Below, piece after piece: positions 1 to 5,602 of a stretch of 7,504 nucleotides of DNA (position 1 is its first letter; the number at the start of each line of letters is the position of its first letter). The notes under the pieces are model-generated. The model did no database searches. It had not been told where the DNA came from and saw nothing but the letters and a program-made list of their open reading frames with translations. The stretch lies in the NCBI GenBank assembly GCA_000980735.1, contig LBFQ01000031.1, positions 10,538 through 18,041 of the forward strand, written 5' to 3'. The stretch is from Candidatus Caldipriscus sp. T1.2. Its GTDB lineage: Bacteria; Hydrothermota; Hydrothermia; LBFQ01. The translations under genes and the position numbers were made by a program.

Positions 1-324
1 AATGTAGTTTAATGTGTCACCCGGGACCTGTCCAACGTAGGCAATGACTTTTATCCATGACGCCTTAACCCCCTGAAAGATATAAGAGCCGAAGGACGAG
101 AAAGCACCTCTTTTAAGCTCTTTCCAATCCGTCTCTATTATCCCCTCATCAACGGAATAAGTTGCCACAGTATATCTGTTATCGTAAATTACGGACTTGA
201 ACTTGCTAATTATTGAATCCTTACTTGATTTGAACCTGACCTCTATTACATCCGGCACCACCCCTTTAGGAGGTAGGGAGGCGCAGGAGAGGAACCCCAC
301 CACCAATAATGGGAGAAAACGCAT
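1..324 (-). CDS. Putative outer-membrane or periplasmic lipoprotein, N-terminal part (runs off the left edge)
   Basis: The minus strand is open from an ATG at 324 to the window edge, giving 108 residues without a stop. The protein begins with a short hydrophobic segment (residues 3-12) ending in a lipobox-like F-L-S-C, with C14 as the predicted lipidated cysteine, followed by A-S and a proline-rich linker. This fits a signal-peptidase II lipoprotein, although the n-region has only one Arg. The rest mixes short helices and strands and includes a V-D-E-G-I-I-E-T-D-W stretch (about residues 66-75). That stretch loosely recalls small envelope lipoproteins of the BamC type, but I do not claim the family. 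The start is supported by a TATAAT hexamer ending 7 nt upstream and by divergence from the propeller gene. Function unknown; the C-terminal part lies outside the window. Confidence 0.72.
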   Translation of the reverse strand, partial: MRFLPLLVVGFLSCASLPPKGVVPDVIEVRFKSSKDSIISKFKSVIYDNRYTVATYSVDEGIIETDWKELKRGAFSSFGSYIFQGVKASWIKVIAYVGQVPGDTLNYI

Positions 325-331
325 AGTGGGT

Positions 332-337
332 ATTATA
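332..337 (-). promoter_or_regulatory. -10 element (TATAAT) for the lipoprotein gene, predicted leaderless
   Basis: Read on the minus strand this is a perfect TATAAT, with 7 nt between it and the ATG at 324. Transcription would begin at or next to the start codon, leaving no room for a ribosome-binding site. At a 17-nt spacing the -35 position holds TTATAA (355-360), a weak match that overlaps the opposing promoter's -10. Confidence 0.6.
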
Positions 338-355
338 AAGGATGAAAGTAAGGGT

Positions 356-361
356 TATAAT
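356..361 (+). promoter_or_regulatory. -10 element (TATAAT) for the beta-propeller gene, predicted leaderless
   Basis: A perfect TATAAT ends 6 nt before the in-frame TTG at 368. The position that would be the -35 (333-338, TTATAA) overlaps the -10 of the divergent lipoprotein promoter, so the two promoters share DNA. Confidence 0.6.
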
Positions 362-367
362 TCCCCC

Positions 368-1207
368 TTGGAGATCCTCTGGACATTTACCCATCGCTTC
401 CCGGTTCTCTCAGTTGATGCGGGAAAAATAGGAATAGTATCCTTGGACGAAAGGAGTTACGTTTATATCTGGTCGGATACGGGTCCTTCCCTCAAGAACA
501 GTTTTAAATTGGATTTTAAGGCAGTTGATGTAAGGGTCTCTCCAAGCGGTACATATATAGCTGTGGGTGGGGATAGAATCGCGGTTTTAACACCATCGGG
601 AAATGAAGTGTTTTCTTTTAAAAACGAATCCTTTACGAACAAGGTTGTATGGTTCCCAGATGGAAAGAGGATCTTGGCTATCCAAAATAAGGGGGTTGCC
701 CTGATAAGAATTTTTAGCGATTCTGTCGTTGAGGCTCAGGCGAGGACGGGATGTCCGTTAGTTGCGGGTGATGTATCGCCCGATGGGAGATTTTTTATAA
801 CCGGATCCTGCGATGGAAAAGTAGAAGTTTGGAGCGTGGAGCTGATGAAGCCTTATAGGGTTTTGGATAGGTTTCAGTCCGAAGTTAAGGATATAAAATG
901 GTCCCTATCTGGAAGGGTTTTCGTCCTTGCGGATGAGGGTTTGAAAATTTACGACGATAGAGATTGGAGGGTTTTAAGGGAGCTTAGGGGAAGTGGCTTT
1001 ATGTTCCTTTCGGTTTCTCAGAGTGGAGACGAGGTGATATTTGGAGGTAAGGCGAAAAGGGTTTATCTTTGGGATATAAAGAGGAACTTGATTTTTGAGT
1101 CGGAGGAGTTCTTCCATTGGGTTATGGATGGGGTTTGGTTTGATGGACTTTTTGCGGTGGTTAGTGCGGACAGGACGGGGAGGGTTTACAGGCTAAAACC
1201 CCGTTAG
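368..1207 (+). CDS. WD40-type seven-bladed beta-propeller protein
   Basis: A 279-residue protein made almost entirely of repeats. Seven blades can be marked, each with an S-P-D-G/S-x-S-G-like turn and a strand ending near Y-I-W, V-W-S or L-W-D. Approximate starts, counted from the TTG, are residues 14, 49, 88, 131, 171, 212 and 253. WD40/YVTN-type propellers are protein-interaction scaffolds; no catalytic motif is visible and the specific role is unknown. The start chosen is TTG 368: a TATAAT ends 6 nt upstream and the protein then contains just the seven blades. An in-frame ATG at 197 would add 57 residues with no propeller character and would run antisense through the lipoprotein's coding region. 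From TTG 368 there is no signal peptide, so the protein is probably cytoplasmic. Its stop codon lies inside the predicted tldD promoter 9 bp before tldD, so some co-transcription with tldD is possible. Confidence 0.8.
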   Translation: MEILWTFTHRFPVLSVDAGKIGIVSLDERSYVYIWSDTGPSLKNSFKLDFKAVDVRVSPSGTYIAVGGDRIAVLTPSGNEVFSFKNESFTNKVVWFPDGKRILAIQNKGVALIRIFSDSVVEAQARTGCPLVAGDVSPDGRFFITGSCDGKVEVWSVELMKPYRVLDRFQSEVKDIKWSLSGRVFVLADEGLKIYDDRDWRVLRELRGSGFMFLSVSQSGDEVIFGGKAKRVYLWDIKRNLIFESEEFFHWVMDGVWFDGLFAVVSADRTGRVYRLKPR

Positions 1208-1210
1208 AAT
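1205..1210 (+). promoter_or_regulatory. -10-like element (TAGAAT) for tldD, overlapping the upstream stop codon
   Basis: TAGAAT ends 6 nt before the tldD ATG at 1217, the same geometry as the other predicted leaderless starts here. Its first three bases are the TAG stop of the propeller gene. No convincing -35 is visible; TTTACA at 1185-1190 is only 14 nt away. No GGAGG lies in the 9-nt gap. Confidence 0.45.
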
Positions 1211-1216
1211 TCCGAT

Positions 1217-2653
1217 ATGGAGAAAGTTCTTGAGGTTGCCCTTGAGAGATTGAAGGAAGTGGATTACGGTGAGGTAAGATTTGTGAGGATAAAGAGGCAA
1301 AGCATAAACCTTGAAAACGGAATAATATCATCCATAGATGAGGATGTTGAGGAGGGGATAGGGATAAGGGCGGTTTATAAGGGTTGCGTTGGATTCGCCT
1401 CCACGAGTTCCACTTTTATAGATGATATTGTGAAAACGGCGGAAAGGGCGATAGAGTTCGCAAAGGCATCTTATAGGTTCTCGGGAAAGGAGTACCCATT
1501 TTTATTCGAGGGGCAACATATCGGTGAGTATATAACCCAAATTGAGAAGGATCCCTTTGCGGTTCCTTTAGAAGAGAAGATAGATCTCCTTGTGAGGACG
1601 GACGAGATCCTTTCGAAAAACAAATTCGCGGTCTCAAGGAGGGCCTTCCTAAACTTCTTTAAGACGGAAAAATACTTTCTAAACACCGAAGGTTCTAGGA
1701 TAAAGCAAACCATATACGAGAGCGGAGGGGGATACGTAATATGGGTTTTGGTGGATGGGAATTTGCAGAGCAGGTCTTACCCCGCGCCTCACGGTGGGAA
1801 TCACCTCCAGGGGGGTTATGAAATAGTCGAGGAGATGGACTTTGTTGGGAATGCGGAGAGGATAAGCGAGGAGGCGGTGATGTTTGCTAAGACGGGAAGG
1901 ATAAATGAGATGGAAACCACGTTGGTGGTGGGGACGCATCAGATGGCTTTACAAATCCACGAAAGCGTTGGGCATCCTTTAGAACTTGATAGGGTGATAG
2001 GATACGAGGCATCGTATGCGGGTACTAGCTTTGCAACAATAGATCAACTTGGGAAATTAAAGTACGGCTCAAGCCTTATGAATATAGTTGCGGATGCCAA
2101 GACGCCAAGGGGTTTGGGGACATTCGGTTGGGATGACGAGGGTGTCCCAGCACAAAGGATAGAACTTATAACGGGTGGGATATTAACGGGTTATTTGTCT
2201 TCAAGGGATAGCGCCTGGGCGATAGGGTTAAAAAGGGCGGGGGGAACCGCGAGGGCTTCCTCATACAACAGGATGCCCATGGTGAGGATGACGAATATAA
2301 ATTTACTTCCCGATAAAGGTTCCCTTGAGGATCTAATATCCGAGGTTAAGGATGGGATCTTTGTAGATTACAACAAATCCTGGTCCATAGATCAAAGGAG
2401 GTTGAACTTCCAGTTTTCAACGGAGGTGGCATACAGGATAAGGAACGGAAAAATTGCGGAACCATTGAGAAACGTGGTCTATTTTGGGATAACGCCGGAA
2501 TTCTGGAATTCCTTGGTTGCGGTAGGTGGGGAAGAGGAATGGAAACTTTGGGGGCTATTAAATTGTGGGAAAGGAGAACCTGGTCAAACCATGCATACGG
2601 GTCATGGAAGTTCCCCGGCGGTATTCGTGAAGGTCAAGGTAGGGAGCGTTTAA
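1217..2653 (+). CDS. tldD: TldD-family zinc metalloprotease
   Basis: 478 residues, the usual length for TldD (about 480). The N-terminal half is typical of the family, with a G-V-G-F-A-S-T-S stretch and an A-x-R-A-I-E-F-A-K-A helix (about residues 57-90). The metal site is explicit: H-E-S-V-G-H at residues 248-253 followed by P-L-E-L-D, the family's HExxxH signature. C450, in N-C-G-K-G-E-P-G-Q, is the C-terminal cysteine ligand, followed by H-T-G-H-G-S-S-P-A. TldD works as a heterodimer with the related but metal-free TldE/PmbA, degrading unfolded peptides and, in E. coli, acting in microcin B17 maturation and CcdA turnover. No tldE is in the window, so any partner is encoded elsewhere. Cytoplasmic; no signal peptide. 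A TAGAAT box just upstream suggests its own leaderless transcript. It ends convergent with the DnaA-like gene, overlapping by 4 nt. Confidence 0.96.
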   Translation: MEKVLEVALERLKEVDYGEVRFVRIKRQSINLENGIISSIDEDVEEGIGIRAVYKGCVGFASTSSTFIDDIVKTAERAIEFAKASYRFSGKEYPFLFEGQHIGEYITQIEKDPFAVPLEEKIDLLVRTDEILSKNKFAVSRRAFLNFFKTEKYFLNTEGSRIKQTIYESGGGYVIWVLVDGNLQSRSYPAPHGGNHLQGGYEIVEEMDFVGNAERISEEAVMFAKTGRINEMETTLVVGTHQMALQIHESVGHPLELDRVIGYEASYAGTSFATIDQLGKLKYGSSLMNIVADAKTPRGLGTFGWDDEGVPAQRIELITGGILTGYLSSRDSAWAIGLKRAGGTARASSYNRMPMVRMTNINLLPDKGSLEDLISEVKDGIFVDYNKSWSIDQRRLNFQFSTEVAYRIRNGKIAEPLRNVVYFGITPEFWNSLVAVGGEEEWKLWGLLNCGKGEPGQTMHTGHGSSPAVFVKVKVGSV

Positions 2654-2678
2654 AGGAGCCTCCTCCCCTCCATTTTTT
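2642..2678 (+). terminator. Possible weak terminator after tldD
   Basis: GGGAG at 2642-2646 can pair with CTCCC at 2663-2667, or more locally AGGA with TCCT around 2654-2664. T6 at 2673-2678 follows. The stems are short and compete with each other, and the element lies inside the end of the convergent DnaA-like gene, so this is a weak call. Confidence 0.25.
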
Positions 2679-3582
2679 CCCTCAACTTCTCATCTTTTTG
2701 CAATATCTCCCTTGCCCTTTTTATGTAGTTATAAACCGAAGCCCTTGAGCAGTTTAATATTCCCGCTATCTCTTCTGCACTTTTACCCTTCATCTTCAGG
2801 TAATATGCGGTAAGGTATTTCCCAACTTTACCCCTACCAAAGATCTTAAAAGGATCTTCCCTTTCAACGAGATCTCCGAGGATCTCGCTTGGGTCATCGG
2901 GAAAGGATCGGAACACTTCAAAATATGCTCCGAGCCTGTTTGCGGAGCCGATTATACCCCTGGGGTTTATAACGTTCTCCACGACAAAATCCCTTAACCT
3001 TCTGGGCGGATCTATCCCCAATCTCTTGCATGCGGAAATGAAGATTTTTTCCCTAACTTTCCTTGAGGGAGGGTTTATGCCAAGCTTAAGGGCCGACATA
3101 AGTCGGGTTTTAAAGGAAGGGGAATCCGAAAACTGGGAGGGATTACTTTGCCCCGCCATAATTAATATCTTTCCCGAGCTTTCCACCTTATCCATGAGTC
3201 TTGCCAAAAATTCAAGGGCAAACCCCCTACCATTAAGTAAGTGTATATCATCTATGAGGATTACCTTATTACCCCTTAAAAACTCAAAGTTGGGTTTTCT
3301 CCTTTCCCTATACGCCGATATAAGCTCCTCAAGGATCCTTAAGGATGAAATATAAACAGCCCTTTCGCCCAAGTTTAAAGATTCATTTGCGCAGGCTTTA
3401 AGTAAGTGGGTCTTGCCCATGCCCGCGGGCGCAAATATAACCGCGATTCTGTAATGCGATGGATTTAAAATGATGCTCCTTAATGCGGAAACCGTGAATT
3501 CGTTCTCCCTTTCGTAATAAAAGTTATCAAAGCTTTCGGGGAAGGGTAATGAAGAGGTTGTGGATGGTAAAGGTTTTTCCAC
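2650..3582 (-). CDS. DnaA-like AAA+ ATPase without domains I/II and with a diverged DNA-binding helix-turn-helix
   Basis: 310 residues from GTG 3582. The start of DnaA domain III is recognisable (F-P-E-S-F-D-N-F). Then come Walker A A-P-A-G-M-G-K-T (K57, T58; the usual first Gly is Ala), Walker B I-L-I-D-D-I-H (D111, D112), a sensor-1 region (M-A-G-Q-S-N), an arginine-finger candidate R160 and a sensor-2 stretch N-P-R-G-I-I-G-S-A-N-R-L (R208). The C-terminus aligns with DnaA domain IV (Y-L-T-A-Y-Y-L ... S-A-E-E-I-A-G-I-L), but the DnaA-box-reading G-R-D-H-T-T-V is replaced by C-S-R-A-S-V-Y-N (about residues 278-285). Normal DnaA is about 450 residues with N-terminal DnaB-loading domains, absent here. 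It may be a DnaA paralogue acting as regulator or loader, or a reduced initiator. Start uncertain: the frame stays open to TTG 3711 (353 residues), but that extension is low-complexity and crosses a predicted terminator. Confidence 0.85.
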   Translation of the reverse strand: MEKPLPSTTSSLPFPESFDNFYYERENEFTVSALRSIILNPSHYRIAVIFAPAGMGKTHLLKACANESLNLGERAVYISSLRILEELISAYRERRKPNFEFLRGNKVILIDDIHLLNGRGFALEFLARLMDKVESSGKILIMAGQSNPSQFSDSPSFKTRLMSALKLGINPPSRKVREKIFISACKRLGIDPPRRLRDFVVENVINPRGIIGSANRLGAYFEVFRSFPDDPSEILGDLVEREDPFKIFGRGKVGKYLTAYYLKMKGKSAEEIAGILNCSRASVYNYIKRAREILQKDEKLREKMEGRRLL

Positions 3583-3592
3583 CGCACCGGGT

Positions 3593-3598
3593 ATTATT
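3593..3598 (-). promoter_or_regulatory. Possible -10 (AATAAT) for the DnaA-like gene
   Basis: On the minus strand AATAAT (5 of 6 matches to TATAAT) ends 10 nt before GTG 3582, and a shifted TAATAC ends 8 nt before it. It lies just after the predicted terminator of the upstream receptor gene, where a new promoter would be needed. A rival, TAAAAT at 3672-3677, would serve a TTG start at 3663. Confidence 0.35.
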
Positions 3599-3604
3599 TG
3601 GAAG

Positions 3605-3661
3605 AAAAAAAGGGGGATGGGGTGGCGGGGAGGCCCTTTTACCCCACCGCTCCTTTCCCCC
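3605..3661 (-). terminator. Intrinsic terminator after the copper-receptor gene
   Basis: Read on the minus strand, an outer GGGGG (3661-3657) pairs with CCCCC (3616-3612), and an inner GGUGGGG (3648-3642) pairs with CCCCGCC (3630-3624) through one G-U wobble. T7 (3611-3605) follows immediately after the outer stem. The element lies about 50 bp past the receptor stop and just before the likely start of the DnaA-like gene, so it would insulate the two genes. The stretch 3583-3711 holds nothing else convincing. Confidence 0.7.
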
Positions 3662-3711
3662 AACCCCCCAAATTTTAACCTTTTAAATCCTAAACCCCAA
3701 AATTTTTTCAA

Positions 3712-5499
3712 CTACCTCAAGCTTGATGATAGGGAGAAATTGAGCGTCCTACCCGGCTCGTAAACCCTTACCCCCGAAGCAAAGGGATCCCTCCTATAGC
3801 TCAGATAGGTGTAAAAGTTCTCGTTCAGGAGGTTGTTTACGGAAATTTCCGCGTTCAGATTCCCGAAGTTGAACCTTATTCCTGCATCAAAAGTCCTAAA
3901 GGAGGTTACGGGAGTTTCATTTGCTGTTCTTGAAACCCTGGTTTGTGCGTCGTTATAGTTAAACCTCAGGAAGGCTTTAGTGTAATAGAATGTTGGGGTT
4001 TGTAGGGTTAAGGATAGGGAGAGAGGGGGAATTTCGGAGAGGTAATCGTTTGCCTTTAAGTTCTTTCCGAAGGTGTAGGAGGAGTTTAGAATGAGGTATT
4101 CGGAGGAAATCCCAAAGAGATAGCCGAGGAGTAATGCATCCGTATTTTCAAAAGTTACTATCTTCATCATACCCTCCGTCTTGCCCGAGAGCTCAACGTA
4201 ATCCTTCACGAAGTGCGAGAAAAGGTACATATTTATAACGGAGGAGCCAAGGAAATTAACGCTCCTTTCAAACGTTAAGGAGAATTTTATGGGTTGCTTG
4301 AGGGAATAGTTTCCAAGAAAGTTTTCATGCATGCCATCGAACCTGAAGAAAACTTCCTTGGGATCGGGAGAGGAGGAGGAAATTTCAAAAGAGATCTTGG
4401 AGTATTTGGGTACCGTGCCTTCCAAGGAGAAGTTCGCATCAAGGGAAAGCCTCAGGGCGAAGGGTACAAAAACCCTCGCCTTTGCGCTATCCGTAAGGGC
4501 ATATTCTACGCCGAGCTTGGAGAATAGGGAAAGATTTTCTAAGGGTAAAGACTTCCCGAGGGTTGCCCCAAACATTCTATAGTTTGGCATAGGGATCTGC
4601 CTACTTTCCATACTCCCCATCCTCATGATATTCTCAATATTCCAATGGTCGTAGTACAGGTCGTAGATCTCGCCGGTAAGCCCCGCCCTAATCCTCCTTG
4701 CGTCGCTTCTCATATACATCATAGTTCTCCTAAGTCCGTTGTCCATTATGTGATCCGTGAGGTTCACGTAAAGCCTGTTCCCCTTCCAAGAGAGACCAAA
4801 AGCGTAAGTTTTACTTTCCCTTTCGTCCATCATAAGGTATGGGAAGAGGACATCTTTGAAGAGCCAAATGTTCGCGTTGTAAGAGAAATCGTTGAATTTA
4901 CCCATGAATCCGCCCTCGTAATACGTCTGCGCAAACCTTACGGTATCTTGATAGTCGTAAAGCTCGTTGAAATTCTTACCTTCACCGTTCTTGTAGGTTG
5001 TAAGGCGCGAGTACCTTACGTAAGCACCTTGGTTCAAGCCTTCAAAGCCCAAACCCGCCTCTCCCCCGGTTGATGATAGGGCGTTAAGATTGAGGAAACC
5101 CAGAAGGTTGAGATCGGAAGAAGGCGCCCTCCTGAATGCCCTTATCTCGCCCCCCAATAGAGAACCAATGGTGGCTTGCGGATACACCGCTATCCTATCC
5201 ACCTCCATTGGGTTTAACCTGATTATGGGGACGTCCATCCTGTTTGGACAGGCGTTTGAGAACTTCTCTCCGTCAACGGAAACTGCGATGGTTTGACCCT
5301 TAAACCCGAAGAGATTTATGTCGGAGGCTATGGGAGTTCCGCGGGTGATAGGGGTGATGCCGACCTGCGATAGAGCCCTCACCATTCCCATCTTACCCTC
5401 TTCTCCGTCCACCTTTAGCCCCTCGTACTGACCCACCACCACTATGGGCCTTATCCTTACCGTTGGAAGGAGCGTGTCCGCTACAAGGATCCATACCAT
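3712..5499 (-). CDS. oprC: TonB-dependent outer-membrane receptor, OprC/NosA-like (probable copper uptake)
   Basis: 595 residues. A plug domain spans about residues 15-125 (V-V-V-G-Q near the start; N-L-F-G-F-K-G-Q; V-D-G-E; M-E-V-D-R-I-A-V-Y; G-S-L-L-G-G). A beta-barrel follows, ending in the usual E-P-G-R-T-L-N-F-S-L segment but with a final Leu-Arg instead of an aromatic residue. A-C-P-N-R-M-D holds C84 and M88 (CxxxM), and T-D-H-I-M-D-N holds H250 and M252 (HxM). In Pseudomonas OprC a CxxxM/HxM pair binds copper. A Met-rich patch (nine Met in residues 252-309) fits the same role. Odd point: only M-V-W-I-L-V-A precedes what looks like the mature N-terminus (D-T-L-L-P), with an in-frame TAA two codons upstream, so no normal signal peptide is encoded. 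The start is supported by TATAAT 8 nt upstream. The gene diverges from gcvH and is followed by a strong terminator. Copper specificity is inferred from motifs. Confidence 0.87.
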   Translation of the reverse strand: MVWILVADTLLPTVRIRPIVVVGQYEGLKVDGEEGKMGMVRALSQVGITPITRGTPIASDINLFGFKGQTIAVSVDGEKFSNACPNRMDVPIIRLNPMEVDRIAVYPQATIGSLLGGEIRAFRRAPSSDLNLLGFLNLNALSSTGGEAGLGFEGLNQGAYVRYSRLTTYKNGEGKNFNELYDYQDTVRFAQTYYEGGFMGKFNDFSYNANIWLFKDVLFPYLMMDERESKTYAFGLSWKGNRLYVNLTDHIMDNGLRRTMMYMRSDARRIRAGLTGEIYDLYYDHWNIENIMRMGSMESRQIPMPNYRMFGATLGKSLPLENLSLFSKLGVEYALTDSAKARVFVPFALRLSLDANFSLEGTVPKYSKISFEISSSSPDPKEVFFRFDGMHENFLGNYSLKQPIKFSLTFERSVNFLGSSVINMYLFSHFVKDYVELSGKTEGMMKIVTFENTDALLLGYLFGISSEYLILNSSYTFGKNLKANDYLSEIPPLSLSLTLQTPTFYYTKAFLRFNYNDAQTRVSRTANETPVTSFRTFDAGIRFNFGNLNAEISVNNLLNENFYTYLSYRRDPFASGVRVYEPGRTLNFSLSSSLR

Positions 5500-5517
5500 A
5501 GGTTAATATTATAACCT
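5500..5517. promoter_or_regulatory. Palindromic operator candidate AGGTTA-N6-TAACCT
   Basis: A perfect 6-bp inverted repeat with a 6-bp spacer abuts the ATG of the copper-receptor gene and encloses its -10. A dimeric repressor bound here would block that promoter. The palindrome matches no operator I can name. Confidence 0.5.
5508..5513 (-). promoter_or_regulatory. -10 element (TATAAT) for the copper-receptor gene, predicted leaderless
   Basis: A perfect minus-strand TATAAT ends 8 nt before the ATG at 5499, and no Shine-Dalgarno sequence is present. The -35 is not clear; TTGATA further upstream is only 12 nt away. Confidence 0.6.
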
Positions 5518-5554
5518 TGTCATTTTATCAAAATCTACTACGGACGAAAGTACT

Positions 5555-5572
5555 AAAGGGGATAAAAGGGGA
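5555..5572 (+). repeat. AAAGGGGA direct repeat with 10-bp period upstream of gcvH
   Basis: AAAGGGGA occurs at 5555-5562 and 5565-5572, one helical turn apart. Relative to a start at the gcvH ATG it covers about -48 to -31, which suits an activator site or an unusual -35 region. It is too far from the ATG to act as a ribosome-binding site. It touches the downstream palindrome. Confidence 0.4.
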
Positions 5573-5587
5573 AATCTTTTCAGATTT
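5572..5587. promoter_or_regulatory. Palindrome AAATCT-TTTC-AGATTT in the gcvH promoter
   Basis: A perfect 6-bp inverted repeat with a 4-bp spacer ends 4 bp before the TACAAT -10 element, so it occupies the -35/-10 spacer. That is a standard position for a repressor. The alternative, an RNA hairpin, would need a transcript starting upstream of the predicted leaderless start. Confidence 0.4.
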
Positions 5588-5591
5588 AGAA

Positions 5592-5597
5592 TACAAT
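5592..5597 (+). promoter_or_regulatory. -10 element (TACAAT) for the gcvH operon, predicted leaderless
   Basis: TACAAT ends 5 nt before the gcvH ATG at 5603, within AGAATACAATT. No GGAGG lies near the ATG. The -35 position at 17-nt spacing (GGGAAA) does not resemble TTGACA. Confidence 0.55.
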
Positions 5598-5602
5598 TCT
5601 CT

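Noticed and set aside
2650..3711. Replication origin next to the DnaA-like gene
   Set aside because: I found no cluster of TTATNCACA-type boxes or AT-rich unwinding region on either side, and dnaN or other origin neighbours are absent.
4645..5073. 142-residue open frame on the plus strand within the copper-receptor gene
   Set aside because: Antisense shadow of the receptor barrel; no domain, no promoter or ribosome-binding site of its own.
5521..5535. Palindrome ATTTT-ATC-AAAAT as a third operator
   Set aside because: Arms are only 5 bp and purely A/T in an A/T-rich gap, so chance occurrence is likely.
5555..5571. AGGGG runs as Shine-Dalgarno sites for gcvH
   Set aside because: They are more than 30 nt from the ATG, far outside working distance.
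5500..5602. Glycine riboswitch upstream of gcvH
   Set aside because: The gap is only 103 bp, is shared with a divergent promoter, and the -10 ends 5 nt before the ATG, leaving no leader for an aptamer.
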